From positions 3,167,501 through 3,231,500 of the forward strand of contig NZ_JAPEMB010000001.1 of NCBI RefSeq assembly GCF_026343125.1: DNA of 64,000 nucleotides, given 5' to 3'. This document shows positions 17,434 through 26,053 of the stretch, piece after piece. The notes below the pieces were generated by a model. The model saw only the letters and a list, made by a program, of their open reading frames with translations, ran no database searches and was not told the DNA's origin. This DNA is from Streptomyces sp. NBC_00094 (GTDB taxonomy: Bacteria; Actinomycetota; Actinomycetes; Streptomycetales; Streptomycetaceae). How positions within the stretch are numbered: position 1 is the first letter of the stretch; every line of letters starts with the position of its first letter. A program made the translations under genes and the position numbers.

Positions 17434-18399
17434 ATGCGCATTGTGGTTCTGGCCGGTGGCATCGGTGGTGCCCGTTTCCTTCGCGGCCTCAAGCAGGCCG
17501 CGCCGGACGCGGAGATCACGGTCGTCGGCAACACCGGTGACGACATCCATCTCTTCGGGCTGAAGGTCTGCCCCGACCTGGACACGGTGATGTACACCCT
17601 CGGCGGTGGCATCAACGAGGAACAGGGCTGGGGCCGCCTCGACGAGTCCTTCACCGTCAAGGAGGAGCTCGCGGCGTACGGCGTCGGACCCGAGTGGTTC
17701 GGCCTCGGCGACCGGGACTTCGCGACCCACATCGTCCGTACGCAGATGCTCGGCGCCGGCTACCCGCTGAGCGCCGTCACCGAGGCGCTCTGCGCCCGCT
17801 GGAAGCCGGGCGTGCGGCTGATCCCCATGTCCGACGACCGCGTCGAGACGCATGTGGCGATCGACGTCGACGGCGAGCAGCGGGCCGTGCACTTCCAGGA
17901 GTACTGGGTGAAGCTGCGCGCCTCCGTGGACGCGAAGGCCGTCGTACCGGTCGGCGCGGAGGCGGCGAAGCCCGCGCCGGGCGTCCTGGAGGCGATCGCC
18001 GAGGCGGACGTCGTCCTCTTCCCGCCGTCCAACCCCGTGGTGAGCGTCGGGACGATCCTGGCCGTGCCCGGGATCCGTGAGGCGATCGTCGCGGCCGCGG
18101 CCGCCGGGACGCCGGTCGTGGGCCTCTCCCCCATCGTCGGCGACGCGCCCGTGCGGGGCATGGCCGACAAGGTGCTCGCGGCGGTCGGCGTGGAGTCCAC
18201 GGCGACCGCGGTGGCCCTGCACTACGGCTCCGAGCTCGTCGGCGGCTGGCTGGTGGACACCGTGGACGCGGGCGCCGTGGCGGACGTCGAGGCGGCGGGC
18301 ATCCGCTGCCGTGCGGTGCCGCTGATGATGACGGACGTGGAGGCCACGGCCGCGATGGCGCGTGAGGCGCTGGCGCTCGCCGAGGAGGTACGCGGGTGA
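17434..18399 (+). CDS. fbiA: 2-phospho-L-lactate transferase (F420 biosynthesis, CofD/FbiA)
   Basis: Transfers a phospholactyl or phosphoenolpyruvyl group from the activated guanosine donor to Fo, giving (dehydro-)F420-0. 321 residues starting [19 protein letters not shown], the characteristic glycine-rich N-terminus. Further hallmarks are [36 protein letters not shown] and [12 protein letters not shown]. The start is ATG 17434, only 13 bases after the cysteine dioxygenase stop, with no ribosome site but CAGACT ending 7 bases upstream, so it may be leaderless as well as part of a read-through transcript. It overlaps fbiB by GTGA, so the two are translationally coupled. Confidence 0.96.
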   Translation: MRIVVLAGGIGGARFLRGLKQAAPDAEITVVGNTGDDIHLFGLKVCPDLDTVMYTLGGGINEEQGWGRLDESFTVKEELAAYGVGPEWFGLGDRDFATHIVRTQMLGAGYPLSAVTEALCARWKPGVRLIPMSDDRVETHVAIDVDGEQRAVHFQEYWVKLRASVDAKAVVPVGAEAAKPAPGVLEAIAEADVVLFPPSNPVVSVGTILAVPGIREAIVAAAAAGTPVVGLSPIVGDAPVRGMADKVLAAVGVESTATAVALHYGSELVGGWLVDTVDAGAVADVEAAGIRCRAVPLMMTDVEATAAMAREALALAEEVRG

Positions 18400-19709
18400 C
18401 CGCCGGTCCCCCCTCGTACCGGGTCTGGGCGCTGCCCGGGCTGCCCGAGGTGGCGGCCGGGGACGATCTGGCCAAGCTCATCGCCTCCGCCTCGCCCTCG
18501 CCCGAGCTCGTCGACGGGGACGTCCTCCTCGTCACCTCCAAGATCGTGAGCAAGGCCGAGGGGCGGGTGATCGCCGCCGACGACCGCGAGGAGGCGATAG
18601 ACGCCGAGACGGTACGGGTGGTGGCGCGCCGCGGCCTGCTGCGGATCGTCGAGAACCGGCAGGGGCTCGTCATGGCCGCCGCCGGGGTCGATGCCTCCAA
18701 CACCCCTTCCGGGACGGTGCTGTTGCTGCCGGAGGACCCCGACGCCTCGGCGCGGCGCATCCGTTCGGGGCTGCGTGAGGCGCTCGGCGTGGACGTGGGC
18801 GTCGTCGTCACGGACACCTTCGGGCGGCCCTGGCGCAGTGGCCTCACCGATGTCGCGATCGGCGCGGCCGGGGTGCGGGTCCTCGACGACCTGCGCGGCG
18901 GGACCGACGCGTACGGCAATCCGCTGAGCGCGACCGTGGTCGCCACGGCCGACGAACTCGCCGCCGCCGGCGACCTGGTGAAGGGCAAGGCGAGCGGGCT
19001 TCCGGTCGCCGTCGTCCGGGGCCTGCCGCACGTGGTGGCCGGGGACGAGGAGCCGGGGGCGCGGGCGCTCGTGCGCGGCGCCGCCGACGACATGTTCCGG
19101 CTCGGGACGTCGGAGGCCGTACGGGAGGCGGTGACGCTGCGGCGGACCGTACGGGAGTTCACGGAGGAGCCGGTCGATCCGGGGGCGGTACGGCGCGCGG
19201 TCGCCGCGGCCGTCACGGCGCCGGCCCCGCACCACACGACGCCCTGGCGGTTCGTCCTCCTGGAGTCGCAGGAGTCGCGGACGCGGCTGCTCGACGCGAT
19301 GCGGGACGCGTGGATCGCGGACCTGCGGCGGGACGGGAAGTCCGAGGAGTCCGTCGCCAAGCGCGTACGCCGCGGGGACGTCCTGCGCAACGCGCCCTAT
19401 CTGGCCGTGCCCTGCCTCGTCATGGACGGCGCCCACCACTACGGCGATCCGCGCCGGGACGCCGCCGAGCGCGAGATGTTCGTGGTCGCGGCGGGCGCGG
19501 GCGTGCAGAACTTCCTGGTGGCGCTCGCGGGTGAGCGGCTGGGGTCGGCGTGGGTGTCGTCGACGATGTTCTGCCGGGACGTCGTACGGGAGGTCCTCGG
19601 GCTGCCGGAGGGCTGGGACCCGATGGGCGCGGTCGCGATCGGGCATGCGGCGGCGGCACCGAAGGAGCGTCCGGCGCGGCACGCGACGGAGTTCGTCGAG
19701 GTGCGCTGA
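18396..19709 (+). CDS. fbiB: F420:gamma-glutamyl ligase FbiB (CofE domain plus nitroreductase-like domain)
   Basis: Adds the gamma-linked glutamate tail to F420-0 using GTP; in actinobacteria the second domain reduces dehydro-F420-0 with FMN. The 437-residue length fits the fused FbiB form. Domain 1 (residues ~10-245): [48 protein letters not shown]. Domain 2 (~250-430): [57 protein letters not shown] 18396 overlaps the fbiA stop. The gene ends 7 bases before the convergent glycosylase gene, with no visible terminator between. Confidence 0.96.
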   Translation: MTAGPPSYRVWALPGLPEVAAGDDLAKLIASASPSPELVDGDVLLVTSKIVSKAEGRVIAADDREEAIDAETVRVVARRGLLRIVENRQGLVMAAAGVDASNTPSGTVLLLPEDPDASARRIRSGLREALGVDVGVVVTDTFGRPWRSGLTDVAIGAAGVRVLDDLRGGTDAYGNPLSATVVATADELAAAGDLVKGKASGLPVAVVRGLPHVVAGDEEPGARALVRGAADDMFRLGTSEAVREAVTLRRTVREFTEEPVDPGAVRRAVAAAVTAPAPHHTTPWRFVLLESQESRTRLLDAMRDAWIADLRRDGKSEESVAKRVRRGDVLRNAPYLAVPCLVMDGAHHYGDPRRDAAEREMFVVAAGAGVQNFLVALAGERLGSAWVSSTMFCRDVVREVLGLPEGWDPMGAVAIGHAAAAPKERPARHATEFVEVR

Positions 19710-19716
19710 GCCTCTT

Positions 19717-20688
19717 TCAGAAGCGCGCGATGTCGCCCGGCGTCATACGGGGCGCCCGGCGGGGCGGGACGCGGCCGCTGAGGAGGATCAGGCGGGCCGC
19801 CCGGTGGCGCTGGCCCGCGTACGGGGCGAGCAGGTCGAGCATCGCCGCGTCGTCCGCCGCGCGGTCGCCCGCGAGGGCCCAGCCGACGATGCCCGGGAGG
19901 TGGAGGTCGCCCATGGTGACCTCGTCGGGGGCGCCGTTGCTGCGCTGGACCGTCTCCGCGGAGGTCCAGGGGCCGACGCCCGGGATCAGTTCGAGGCGGG
20001 CGCGGGCCTCGGAGGGGGCCATGCCCGCGGCCTCCTCCATGCGGCGGGCCGCCCTCGCCGCCCGCACGATCGTGGCGGCGCGCTTGTCCTCGACGCCCGC
20101 GAGGTGCCACTCCCAGGACGGGATCAGGGTCCACGCGCGGGCGTCCGGCATGACGTACATGCCCTCGGGGGCCGGGCCCGGGGCGGGCTCGCCGTACTTC
20201 CGTACGAGCAGCCGCCAGGCGCGGTAGGCCTCGTCCGTCGTGACCTTCTGCTCCAGGACCGACGGGATCAGCGACTCCAGGACCAGGCCCGTGCGGGTGA
20301 GGCGGAGGCCGGGGCGGCGGCGGTGGGTGGCGGCGAGGAGCCTGTGGCGGGGGACGAAGGCGGTGGGGTCGTCCTCGGCGCCGAGGAGTGCGGGGAGGCG
20401 GGTCAGGAGCCAGGGGGCGCCGGGGCCCCAGGCTTCGGCCTCCGCCGCGCCGTCGCGGACGGCCACCCGGATCGTGCCCGGGCCGTCGGGCGTGCGGCTC
20501 GCCCGCCAGACCGAGCCGTCGGGGGTCACCCGGAAGGTGGGGTCCGCCGGGCCCCGGCGGAGGGGGCCGAGGGTGAGACCCAGGTCTACGGGGGCGTCGA
20601 CCGTGAGCGGTACGGGGACGTGGCCGCCGCGCACTGTGGTGCGGGTGGTGGGGGTGGTGGGGGTGCGGGGTGGGTAGCGGCCGGCCAT
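19717..20688 (-). CDS. DNA-3-methyladenine glycosylase 2 family protein (AlkA-like)
   Basis: Base-excision repair glycosylase removing alkylated purines. 323 residues starting at ATG 20688 (MAGRYPPRTPTTPTT). The C-terminal half carries the helix-hairpin-helix motif LIPGVGPWTSAETVQ and, downstream of it, the conserved Asp in VTMGDLHLPGIVGWALAG. The N-terminal ~110 residues resemble the AlkA-type beta domain. No ribosome site is seen; TACGCT ends 7 bases before the ATG, a layout typical of leaderless Streptomyces genes. An alternative start 17 codons upstream is less likely. Confidence 0.88.
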   Translation of the reverse strand: MAGRYPPRTPTTPTTRTTVRGGHVPVPLTVDAPVDLGLTLGPLRRGPADPTFRVTPDGSVWRASRTPDGPGTIRVAVRDGAAEAEAWGPGAPWLLTRLPALLGAEDDPTAFVPRHRLLAATHRRRPGLRLTRTGLVLESLIPSVLEQKVTTDEAYRAWRLLVRKYGEPAPGPAPEGMYVMPDARAWTLIPSWEWHLAGVEDKRAATIVRAARAARRMEEAAGMAPSEARARLELIPGVGPWTSAETVQRSNGAPDEVTMGDLHLPGIVGWALAGDRAADDAAMLDLLAPYAGQRHRAARLILLSGRVPPRRAPRMTPGDIARF

Positions 20689-20738
20689 GGCTACGAGCGT
20701 AGCCGGGGGCCGTGCGGGACCTGGGGGCGTTGTGCCCA

Positions 20739-20754
20739 CCCTCCCCCCGGAGGG
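20739..20754 (-). terminator. Short GC hairpin between the nucleotidyltransferase and glycosylase genes
   Basis: CCCTCC (20739-20744) / GGAGGG (20749-20754) with a 4-base loop. It is weaker than the hairpin at 20805 and may be a second part of the same termination region. Confidence 0.3.
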
Positions 20755-20804
20755 GGACCCTCAGCCTCAGCCCGGGCGGAACGCATGCCCACAACGGGGG
20801 GCGG

Positions 20805-20831
20805 CGGCTCGCGGCGGGGCGCCGCGAGCCG
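20805..20831 (-). terminator. Hairpin terminator of the mannose-1-P guanylyltransferase gene
   Basis: Perfect 11-bp stem CGGCTCGCGGC (20805-20815) / GCCGCGAGCCG (20821-20831) with a 5-base loop, right after the tandem duplication that follows the stop codon. Confidence 0.6.
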
Positions 20832-20832
20832 G

Positions 20833-20884
20833 GTTGCGGCGTTACTGGTCCGAGGAGAGTTGCGGCGTTACTGGTCCGAGGAGA
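20833..20884. repeat. Perfect 26-bp tandem duplication across the 3' end of the guanylyltransferase gene
   Basis: Two identical adjacent copies (20833-20858 and 20859-20884) of a unit beginning GTTGCGGCGTTACTGG. The inner copy holds the last codons (..SSDQ) and TAA stop; the outer copy is a non-coding echo including a second TTA triplet. Confidence 0.95.
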
Positions 20885-21950
20885 AGCGGACCGCGTTCGC
20901 GGGGAGGGTGGTGTCGCACCAGATGCGGATGCCGTCCCGGAGTTCGTTGTCCGGGCCCACCTGGGCGCCGTCGCCTATGACCGCGCCCGTGAGGACCGAG
21001 CGGGCTCCGATGCGGGCGCCCGCGCCGACGAGGGAGTCGGTGATCACCGCGCCGGGTTCCACCACCGCGCCCGCCAGGATCGTGGAGCCCGTGATGCGGG
21101 CGCCCTCGCCGACCACCGCGTCCGCGCCGACGACCGTGCCGCCGGTCAGCTTGGCGTCCGGGGCGACCCGGGCCGACGGGAGGACCAGGCGGTCGCCGCA
21201 GCGGCCCGGGACGGCCGGGGACGGGGCGCGGCCGAGGACCAGGTCGGCGGAGCCGCGGACGAAGGCCTGCGGGGTGCCGAGGTCCAGCCAGTACGTGGAG
21301 TCGACCATGCCCTGGAGGTGGGCGCCGGAGGAGAGCAGCTCCGGGAAGGTCTCGCGCTCGACCGAGACCGGGCGGCCCGCGGGGATGGTGTCGATGACCG
21401 AGCGGCGGAAGACGTACGCGCCGGCGTTGATCTGGTCCGTGACGATCTCTTCGGGGGTCTGCGGCTTCTCCAGGAAGGCGGTGACCCTGCCCGTCTCGTC
21501 CGTGGGGACCAGACCGAAGGCGCGCGGGTCCTCGACCCGGGTGAGGTGGAGCGAGACGTCCGCGCCGGAGGTGGCGTGGGTGTCGACGAGGGCCCGGATG
21601 TCGAGGCCCGTGAGGATGTCCCCGTTGAAGATCAGGACCGGGTCGTCGGGGCCGGAGTGCAGCCGGGAGGCCACGTTGCGGATCGCGCCGCCGGTCCCGA
21701 GCGGCTCCTCCTCGGTGACGTACTCCAGGCTCAGACCGAGGTCGGAGCCGTCACCGAAGTGCGGCTCGAAGACCTCGGCGAGGTAGGAGGTGGCGAGCAC
21801 GATGTGCTCGACGCCGGCGGCGCGGGCGCGGGCCAGCTGATGCGTCAGGAAGGGGACGCCCGCCGCCGGGACCATGGGCTTGGGCGTGTTGACCGTGAGG
21901 GGTCGCAGCCTTGTGCCCTTGCCACCGACCAGGAGGATCGCTTCTGTCAC
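20868..21950 (-). CDS. Nucleotidyltransferase, probable mannose-1-phosphate guanylyltransferase
   Basis: Makes a nucleotide sugar from NTP and sugar-1-P; GDP-mannose is the likely product given manA/manB nearby. 360 residues. The N-terminal Rossmann-like domain starts MTEAILLVGGKGTRLRPLT with the GGxGTRLxPLT NTP-binding signature, then NTPKPMVPAAGVPFL and GTGGAIRN. FNGDILTG carries the metal-binding Asp. The C-terminal ~100 residues show left-handed beta-helix hexapeptides (GARITGSTILAGAVVEPGAVI). No phosphomannose isomerase domain is fused. The stop codon lies inside the 26-bp duplication. Glucose-1-P uridylyl/thymidylyl specificity cannot be excluded by eye. Confidence 0.9.
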   Translation of the reverse strand: MTEAILLVGGKGTRLRPLTVNTPKPMVPAAGVPFLTHQLARARAAGVEHIVLATSYLAEVFEPHFGDGSDLGLSLEYVTEEEPLGTGGAIRNVASRLHSGPDDPVLIFNGDILTGLDIRALVDTHATSGADVSLHLTRVEDPRAFGLVPTDETGRVTAFLEKPQTPEEIVTDQINAGAYVFRRSVIDTIPAGRPVSVERETFPELLSSGAHLQGMVDSTYWLDLGTPQAFVRGSADLVLGRAPSPAVPGRCGDRLVLPSARVAPDAKLTGGTVVGADAVVGEGARITGSTILAGAVVEPGAVITDSLVGAGARIGARSVLTGAVIGDGAQVGPDNELRDGIRIWCDTTLPANAVRFSSDQ

Positions 21951-22054
21951 CTTGTCGTCTCTGCTTCCTGTTCGGGGCCGGTCCGCTCGCCTGCCTCGGT
22001 CGTTCGTGCGATATGACCGGTCAGTTTAGGCGGATGGTTGCCCGGCTGACCCCA

Positions 22055-23512
22055 TCAGAGCCTTCCCTGGTACTTCGCCGAGGTCGTCCTGGCCGTCGCG
22101 AGCTTGCCGTACAGGCGGGCGCCGGGGCACTCCGTGGCGAATCCGTCACGGTGTCCGGCGATCGTACGGAGCTTGACCTTCGTGCCCTTCTTGTACAGGT
22201 TTCCGCCCCCTGACGTCAGATACGTCGTGCTGTTCGGGTTCACCCCGTGCAGACCGAGCTTCCAGGCCGTCAGACGGGCGACGGCGGTGACGGCGGCAGC
22301 CGGCGGAGCGCTCTTGCTGAACGTGCCGAGGACGGCGATGCCCATGCTGTTGGTGTTGAAACCGAGCGTGTGCGCCCCGAGGACGGGCTTGGCCACGCCC
22401 CCCGCACGCCCTTCGTAGATGTTTCCGCACTTGTCGACGGCGAAGTTGTAGCCGAAGTCCCGCCATCCACTGCTCTTGACGTGGTAGCGGTAGATACTGC
22501 GCAGGACGGAGGGGGCTTGGCGGCAGGTGTAGTTGTTGCCGGTCGCGCTGTGGTGGACGAAGGCCGCCTTGATGGTCTTCGTGTACACGAAGCCCTTCTC
22601 GCGGATGCTCTCGTCGGCTCCCCAGCCCTTGCGGGTGATGATCTTCGGGCGCGGGCCGATGAAGGGCTTCACCGCGGGGGCCTTCTTCACCGCTGTCGTC
22701 GTCTCCGGCAGGCGGACCGTCGCTTCCGTCGCCACCTTCGACAGCGCCGGGATCCAGGCCGCGCCGTACGACGCCAGCTGGGAGTTGGCCGCGCTGGCCG
22801 CCGCCTCCGCCGCCGACAGACCGGCGGGGACCGCGGGGGCCGCCGGGGCCGCCGGGGCCGCCGGGGCTGTTGCGGCCTCCGGGACCGCCGCGGCCGCCGC
22901 GGTGCGGGTCCGGGGCGCCGGGGCGTCCGGGGCATCCGCGGCGTCCGGGGCGTCGCCGACGGGAACCGTGCCCGGGTCCACCAGTTCGAGGCTCAGGCCC
23001 TCCGGGAGCTGCTCCTCCCCTCGTACGCGGATCTCGACGCCGTCCGAGTCGCCCACCCAGAGCGGCGCGGTCGCGCCCTTGAGCGCCCGGCCGGTGCCCT
23101 CGGCGGTCGCCGGGTCGGCGCCGTGCTCGTCGTTGTGGGTCTCCACGTCCTGCCACTCCGACCAGGTCCCGTCACCGGTGGAACGGGTGCGGACCTGGAC
23201 GGTGCCGTGCAGCGCGGCCGCCGGATCGTCCCAGACGACGCCGACGAGGGAGAAGGGTCTGACGTCGCGCCGGGCCAGGCCCTGGTCGCCGGAGTCGCCC
23301 CCGGCGCCGAAGCCGCGTACGGAACCGTCCAGGGGCACGAGCGGCAGCGACTGGGTGGAGCCGGGCAGCTGCCCGGGCTCCGGTGGCAGCGCGGAGACCG
23401 CCGGTGGCAGCGCCGTCGGCGCCACGGCCGCCACAGGTGCGGCAAGGGAGACCGGCAGGGCGAGCGCCGCCGCGCAGGTGACGGCGATCGAGGAGGCGAG
23501 TGAGGCACGCAT
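22055..23512 (-). CDS. Secreted N-acetylmuramoyl-L-alanine amidase, PGRP type
   Basis: 485 residues with a signal peptide (MRASLASSIAVTCAAALALP). Residues ~40-240 are a substrate- or wall-binding part of beta strands and an Ala-rich linker (AAVPEAATAPAAPAAPAAPA). The C-terminal ~200 residues are an Amidase_2/PGRP domain with zinc ligands in FVHHSATGNNY, GAHTLGFNTNS and the Cys of ATECPGARLYG. It cleaves the bond between MurNAc and the stem peptide outside the membrane, in wall turnover. ATG 23512 is chosen at the signal peptide; the frame open further upstream is Arg-rich. It is divergent from the TIGR03089 gene. Confidence 0.93.
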   Translation of the reverse strand: MRASLASSIAVTCAAALALPVSLAAPVAAVAPTALPPAVSALPPEPGQLPGSTQSLPLVPLDGSVRGFGAGGDSGDQGLARRDVRPFSLVGVVWDDPAAALHGTVQVRTRSTGDGTWSEWQDVETHNDEHGADPATAEGTGRALKGATAPLWVGDSDGVEIRVRGEEQLPEGLSLELVDPGTVPVGDAPDAADAPDAPAPRTRTAAAAAVPEAATAPAAPAAPAAPAVPAGLSAAEAAASAANSQLASYGAAWIPALSKVATEATVRLPETTTAVKKAPAVKPFIGPRPKIITRKGWGADESIREKGFVYTKTIKAAFVHHSATGNNYTCRQAPSVLRSIYRYHVKSSGWRDFGYNFAVDKCGNIYEGRAGGVAKPVLGAHTLGFNTNSMGIAVLGTFSKSAPPAAAVTAVARLTAWKLGLHGVNPNSTTYLTSGGGNLYKKGTKVKLRTIAGHRDGFATECPGARLYGKLATARTTSAKYQGRL

Positions 23513-23648
23513 AGGCCGATCGTGCGTATCCGCCGAGCGTTCCGCGCGTCGGGAATCCGCGCGGAAGTTGACGGACCGTCGGGCCGACCGGTGGACGACG
23601 TCACCGGTACGGAGGACCCCACGCGGCCGCCCGCGTACGCTGTCCGGC

Positions 23649-24401
23649 GTGAACGCCAGCGACCGCACCCCCGCCGACCTGCTGCGATCCGCGCTCGCCG
23701 CGGACCCCGCCCGCCCCTTGGTCACTTTCTACGACGACGCCACCGGTGAGCGCGTGGAATTGTCCGTCGCCACCTTCGCCAATTGGGTGGCCAAGACGGC
23801 GAACCTGCTCCAGGGCGAACTGTCCGCCGCCCCGGGAGACCGACTCGCGCTGCTGCTGCCCGCGCACTGGCAGACGGCCGTCTGGCTGCTCGCCTGCTCC
23901 TCCGTGGGGGTGACCGTCGAGCTCGGTGGCGATCCCGCGGACGCCGACCTCGTGGTCGCGGGTCCCGAGACGCTGGAGGCGGGTCTCGCCTGCTCCGGTG
24001 AGCGGATCGCGCTCTCCCTGGCGCCGCTGGGCCGCCGCTTCCCCGCCCCGCCCGCCGGATACGCGGACTACGCGGTCGAGGTGCCGAGCCAGGGCGACCG
24101 GTTCGCCCCGTTCGTACCGGTGGACCCGGAGGCTCCCGCCCTCGTCGTCGACGGTACGGAACGCAGCGGCGCGCAACTCGTCGAGCAGGCCCGCGTGGAC
24201 GCGGCGGAGCTCGGCCTCGCCCCCGGCTCCCGGCTGCTCTCCGGCCTCGGCTACGACACCTGGCAGGGGCTCTCGGCCGGTCTGTACGCGCCGCTGGCGA
24301 CCGGCGGCTCGGTGGTGCTCTGCCGGAACCTGGACCGGCTCGCGCCCGAGGCCCTGGAGAAGCGGATGGAGAGCGAGCGAGTGACCCACTCGGCCGCCTG
24401 A
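23649..24401 (+). CDS. TIGR03089 family protein (truncated AMP-ligase-like)
   Basis: 250 residues starting at GTG 23649 (VNASDRTPADLLRSALAAD). It looks like the N-terminal part of an acyl-AMP ligase: VTFYDDATGERVELSVATFANWVAKTANLL and GDRLALLLPAHWQTAVWLLAC, followed by a shortened region with no P-loop (TSGTTGxPK) and no C-terminal lid domain. That is the normal state of this actinobacterial family (family knowledge), so it is probably not an active ligase. TACGCT ends 7 bases before the GTG with no ribosome site, suggesting a leaderless mRNA. Role unknown. Confidence 0.9.
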   Translation: MNASDRTPADLLRSALAADPARPLVTFYDDATGERVELSVATFANWVAKTANLLQGELSAAPGDRLALLLPAHWQTAVWLLACSSVGVTVELGGDPADADLVVAGPETLEAGLACSGERIALSLAPLGRRFPAPPAGYADYAVEVPSQGDRFAPFVPVDPEAPALVVDGTERSGAQLVEQARVDAAELGLAPGSRLLSGLGYDTWQGLSAGLYAPLATGGSVVLCRNLDRLAPEALEKRMESERVTHSAA

Positions 24402-24616
24402 GCCACCCGGACCCTCGCCCGGCGCCGCCTGACCCGATGAAACCCCATTCGGCCTAGCACCGCGCCGAGTCCCCGGGTCCCCGCGCCGTCTCCGGTACAT
24501 GATCGGCCGGGGGGACTCGCCTCCTTCCGCACAACCATGCGTCGGGTTCGGCCGTCTCCTTCCACGACCGGTGGCCGCCTGGCGCGCCGCCGACGCCTCG
24601 AAGGACGGACCCAGAC

Positions 24617-25795
24617 GTGACGGACCGTGCAGGCACGCCCCCTGAACCGGACCCCCCGGCTGCGGAGGACGCGGCGCCCGGCGTTCCGGAGGAGCCGCAC
24701 AAACGCCACTGGCTGCGCTGGACGGCCCTCGGGATCTCGGTCGTGGTGCTGATCGCGGCCGGGGTCGGCTGGTGGTTCTACCGGAAACTCGACGGCAACA
24801 TCACCACGGACACGACCGCCGCCGACGAGCTCCGGAGGTACGAGAAGGAGCGGCCGACGGCGGGCGCCACGGCCGCCCGGAACATCCTGCTCATCGGCTC
24901 GGACACCCGGACCGGCGAGGGGAACCGCAAGTACGGCAAGGACAAGGGCACCCAGCGCTCCGACACGACGATCCTGCTGCACCTCTCGGCGGAGAAGTCG
25001 AGCGCGACGGCCGTCTCCCTCCCCCGCGACCTCATGGTGACGATCCCGAGCTGCCGCAAGACCGACGGGACCCGCACCCGCGAGCAGTTCGCGCAGTTCA
25101 ACTGGGCCTTCGAGTTCGGCGGTACGGCGTGCACGATCCGTACCGTCGAGAAGCTGACCGGGATCCGCGTCGACAACCACATGGTCATCGACTTCCGGGG
25201 CTTCAAGAAGATGGTCGACGCCGTGGACGGGGTGGAGGTCTGCCTCAAGGAACCGGTCGACGACCCCGACGCCAAGCTGAAGCTGCCGGCGGGGCGCCAG
25301 ACGCTCCACGGCGAGCAGGCGCTCGGTTTCGTACGGGCCCGCAAGTCGATCGGCAACGGCAGCGACACGGAACGCATGGACCGGCAGCAGCAGTTCCTCG
25401 GCGCCCTCGTCAACAAGGTGCAGAGCGACGGGGTCCTGCTGAACCCCACCAAGCTGTACCCGGTCCTCGACGCGGCCACGAAGGCGATCACGACCGACCC
25501 CGGGCTCGACTCGCTGAAGGACCTGTACGACCTGGCGCGCGCGATGCGGGCCATCCCGACGGAGAAGGTGCAGTTCCTCACGGTGCCGCGCCGCCCGTAC
25601 TCGTACAACGCGAATCGGGACGAACTGGTACAGCCGGCGGCGAGTCAACTCTTCAGGCAGCTACGGGAGGACAGACCCGTCCTCGTGACGCCGCACACGG
25701 AGGAGGACGGGAAGCCCGACGACGCGGAGGCCCCGACACCCTCGGCGACGCCGACCTTCACGGGGCGGAACGCGGCGGAGGGAGTGTGCTCCTAG
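24617..25795 (+). CDS. LCP family glycopolymer ligase (first of five)
   Basis: LytR-CpsA-Psr proteins transfer undecaprenyl-linked glycopolymers onto peptidoglycan at the outer face of the membrane. 392 residues: short cytoplasmic N-terminus, TM helix at ~33-54 (LGISVVVLIAAGVGWWF), then the LCP domain with conserved ILLIGSDTR, R114-S115-D116 and LPRDL (R137, D138), plus IDFRGFKKMVDAVDGVEV and GEQALGFVRARKS. The domain ends with a Pro/Glu-rich tail and lacks a LytR_C domain. GTG 24617 follows AAGGA. First gene of an LCP cluster, about 215 bases after the TIGR03089 gene. Confidence 0.95.
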   Translation: MTDRAGTPPEPDPPAAEDAAPGVPEEPHKRHWLRWTALGISVVVLIAAGVGWWFYRKLDGNITTDTTAADELRRYEKERPTAGATAARNILLIGSDTRTGEGNRKYGKDKGTQRSDTTILLHLSAEKSSATAVSLPRDLMVTIPSCRKTDGTRTREQFAQFNWAFEFGGTACTIRTVEKLTGIRVDNHMVIDFRGFKKMVDAVDGVEVCLKEPVDDPDAKLKLPAGRQTLHGEQALGFVRARKSIGNGSDTERMDRQQQFLGALVNKVQSDGVLLNPTKLYPVLDAATKAITTDPGLDSLKDLYDLARAMRAIPTEKVQFLTVPRRPYSYNANRDELVQPAASQLFRQLREDRPVLVTPHTEEDGKPDDAEAPTPSATPTFTGRNAAEGVCS

Positions 25796-25857
25796 GAGCC
25801 GTCCGGAGGCGGTGGGTAAAGGGCACACCAAGGGGAGGGCAGAGTCGGATGAGGTTT

Positions 25858-25870
25858 GGGCAAATTGCCC
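25858..25870. promoter_or_regulatory. GGGCAA-A-TTGCCC palindrome upstream of second LCP gene
   Basis: Perfect 13-base palindrome around a central A in the 258-base gap before the LCP gene at 26054. It could be an operator or a small hairpin. A TAGTGT hexamer near 25926 is a possible -10 box. Confidence 0.3.
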
Positions 25871-26053
25871 GGTTGTAAGGGGCGTGGAATTTGTCACTGA
25901 CGTCGCCCCACGCTGAACTGGGCGGATAGTGTGACGCGATCCGGTGCACCCCGACCGCGTGGTCGTCGCACTCACCAAGGATCGAACGACCGAGAGAGCG
26001 GCGCCCTGTGGGGGAGGCGCCTCGCGTGGCACCGACGGAGGATTCGAGTAACC

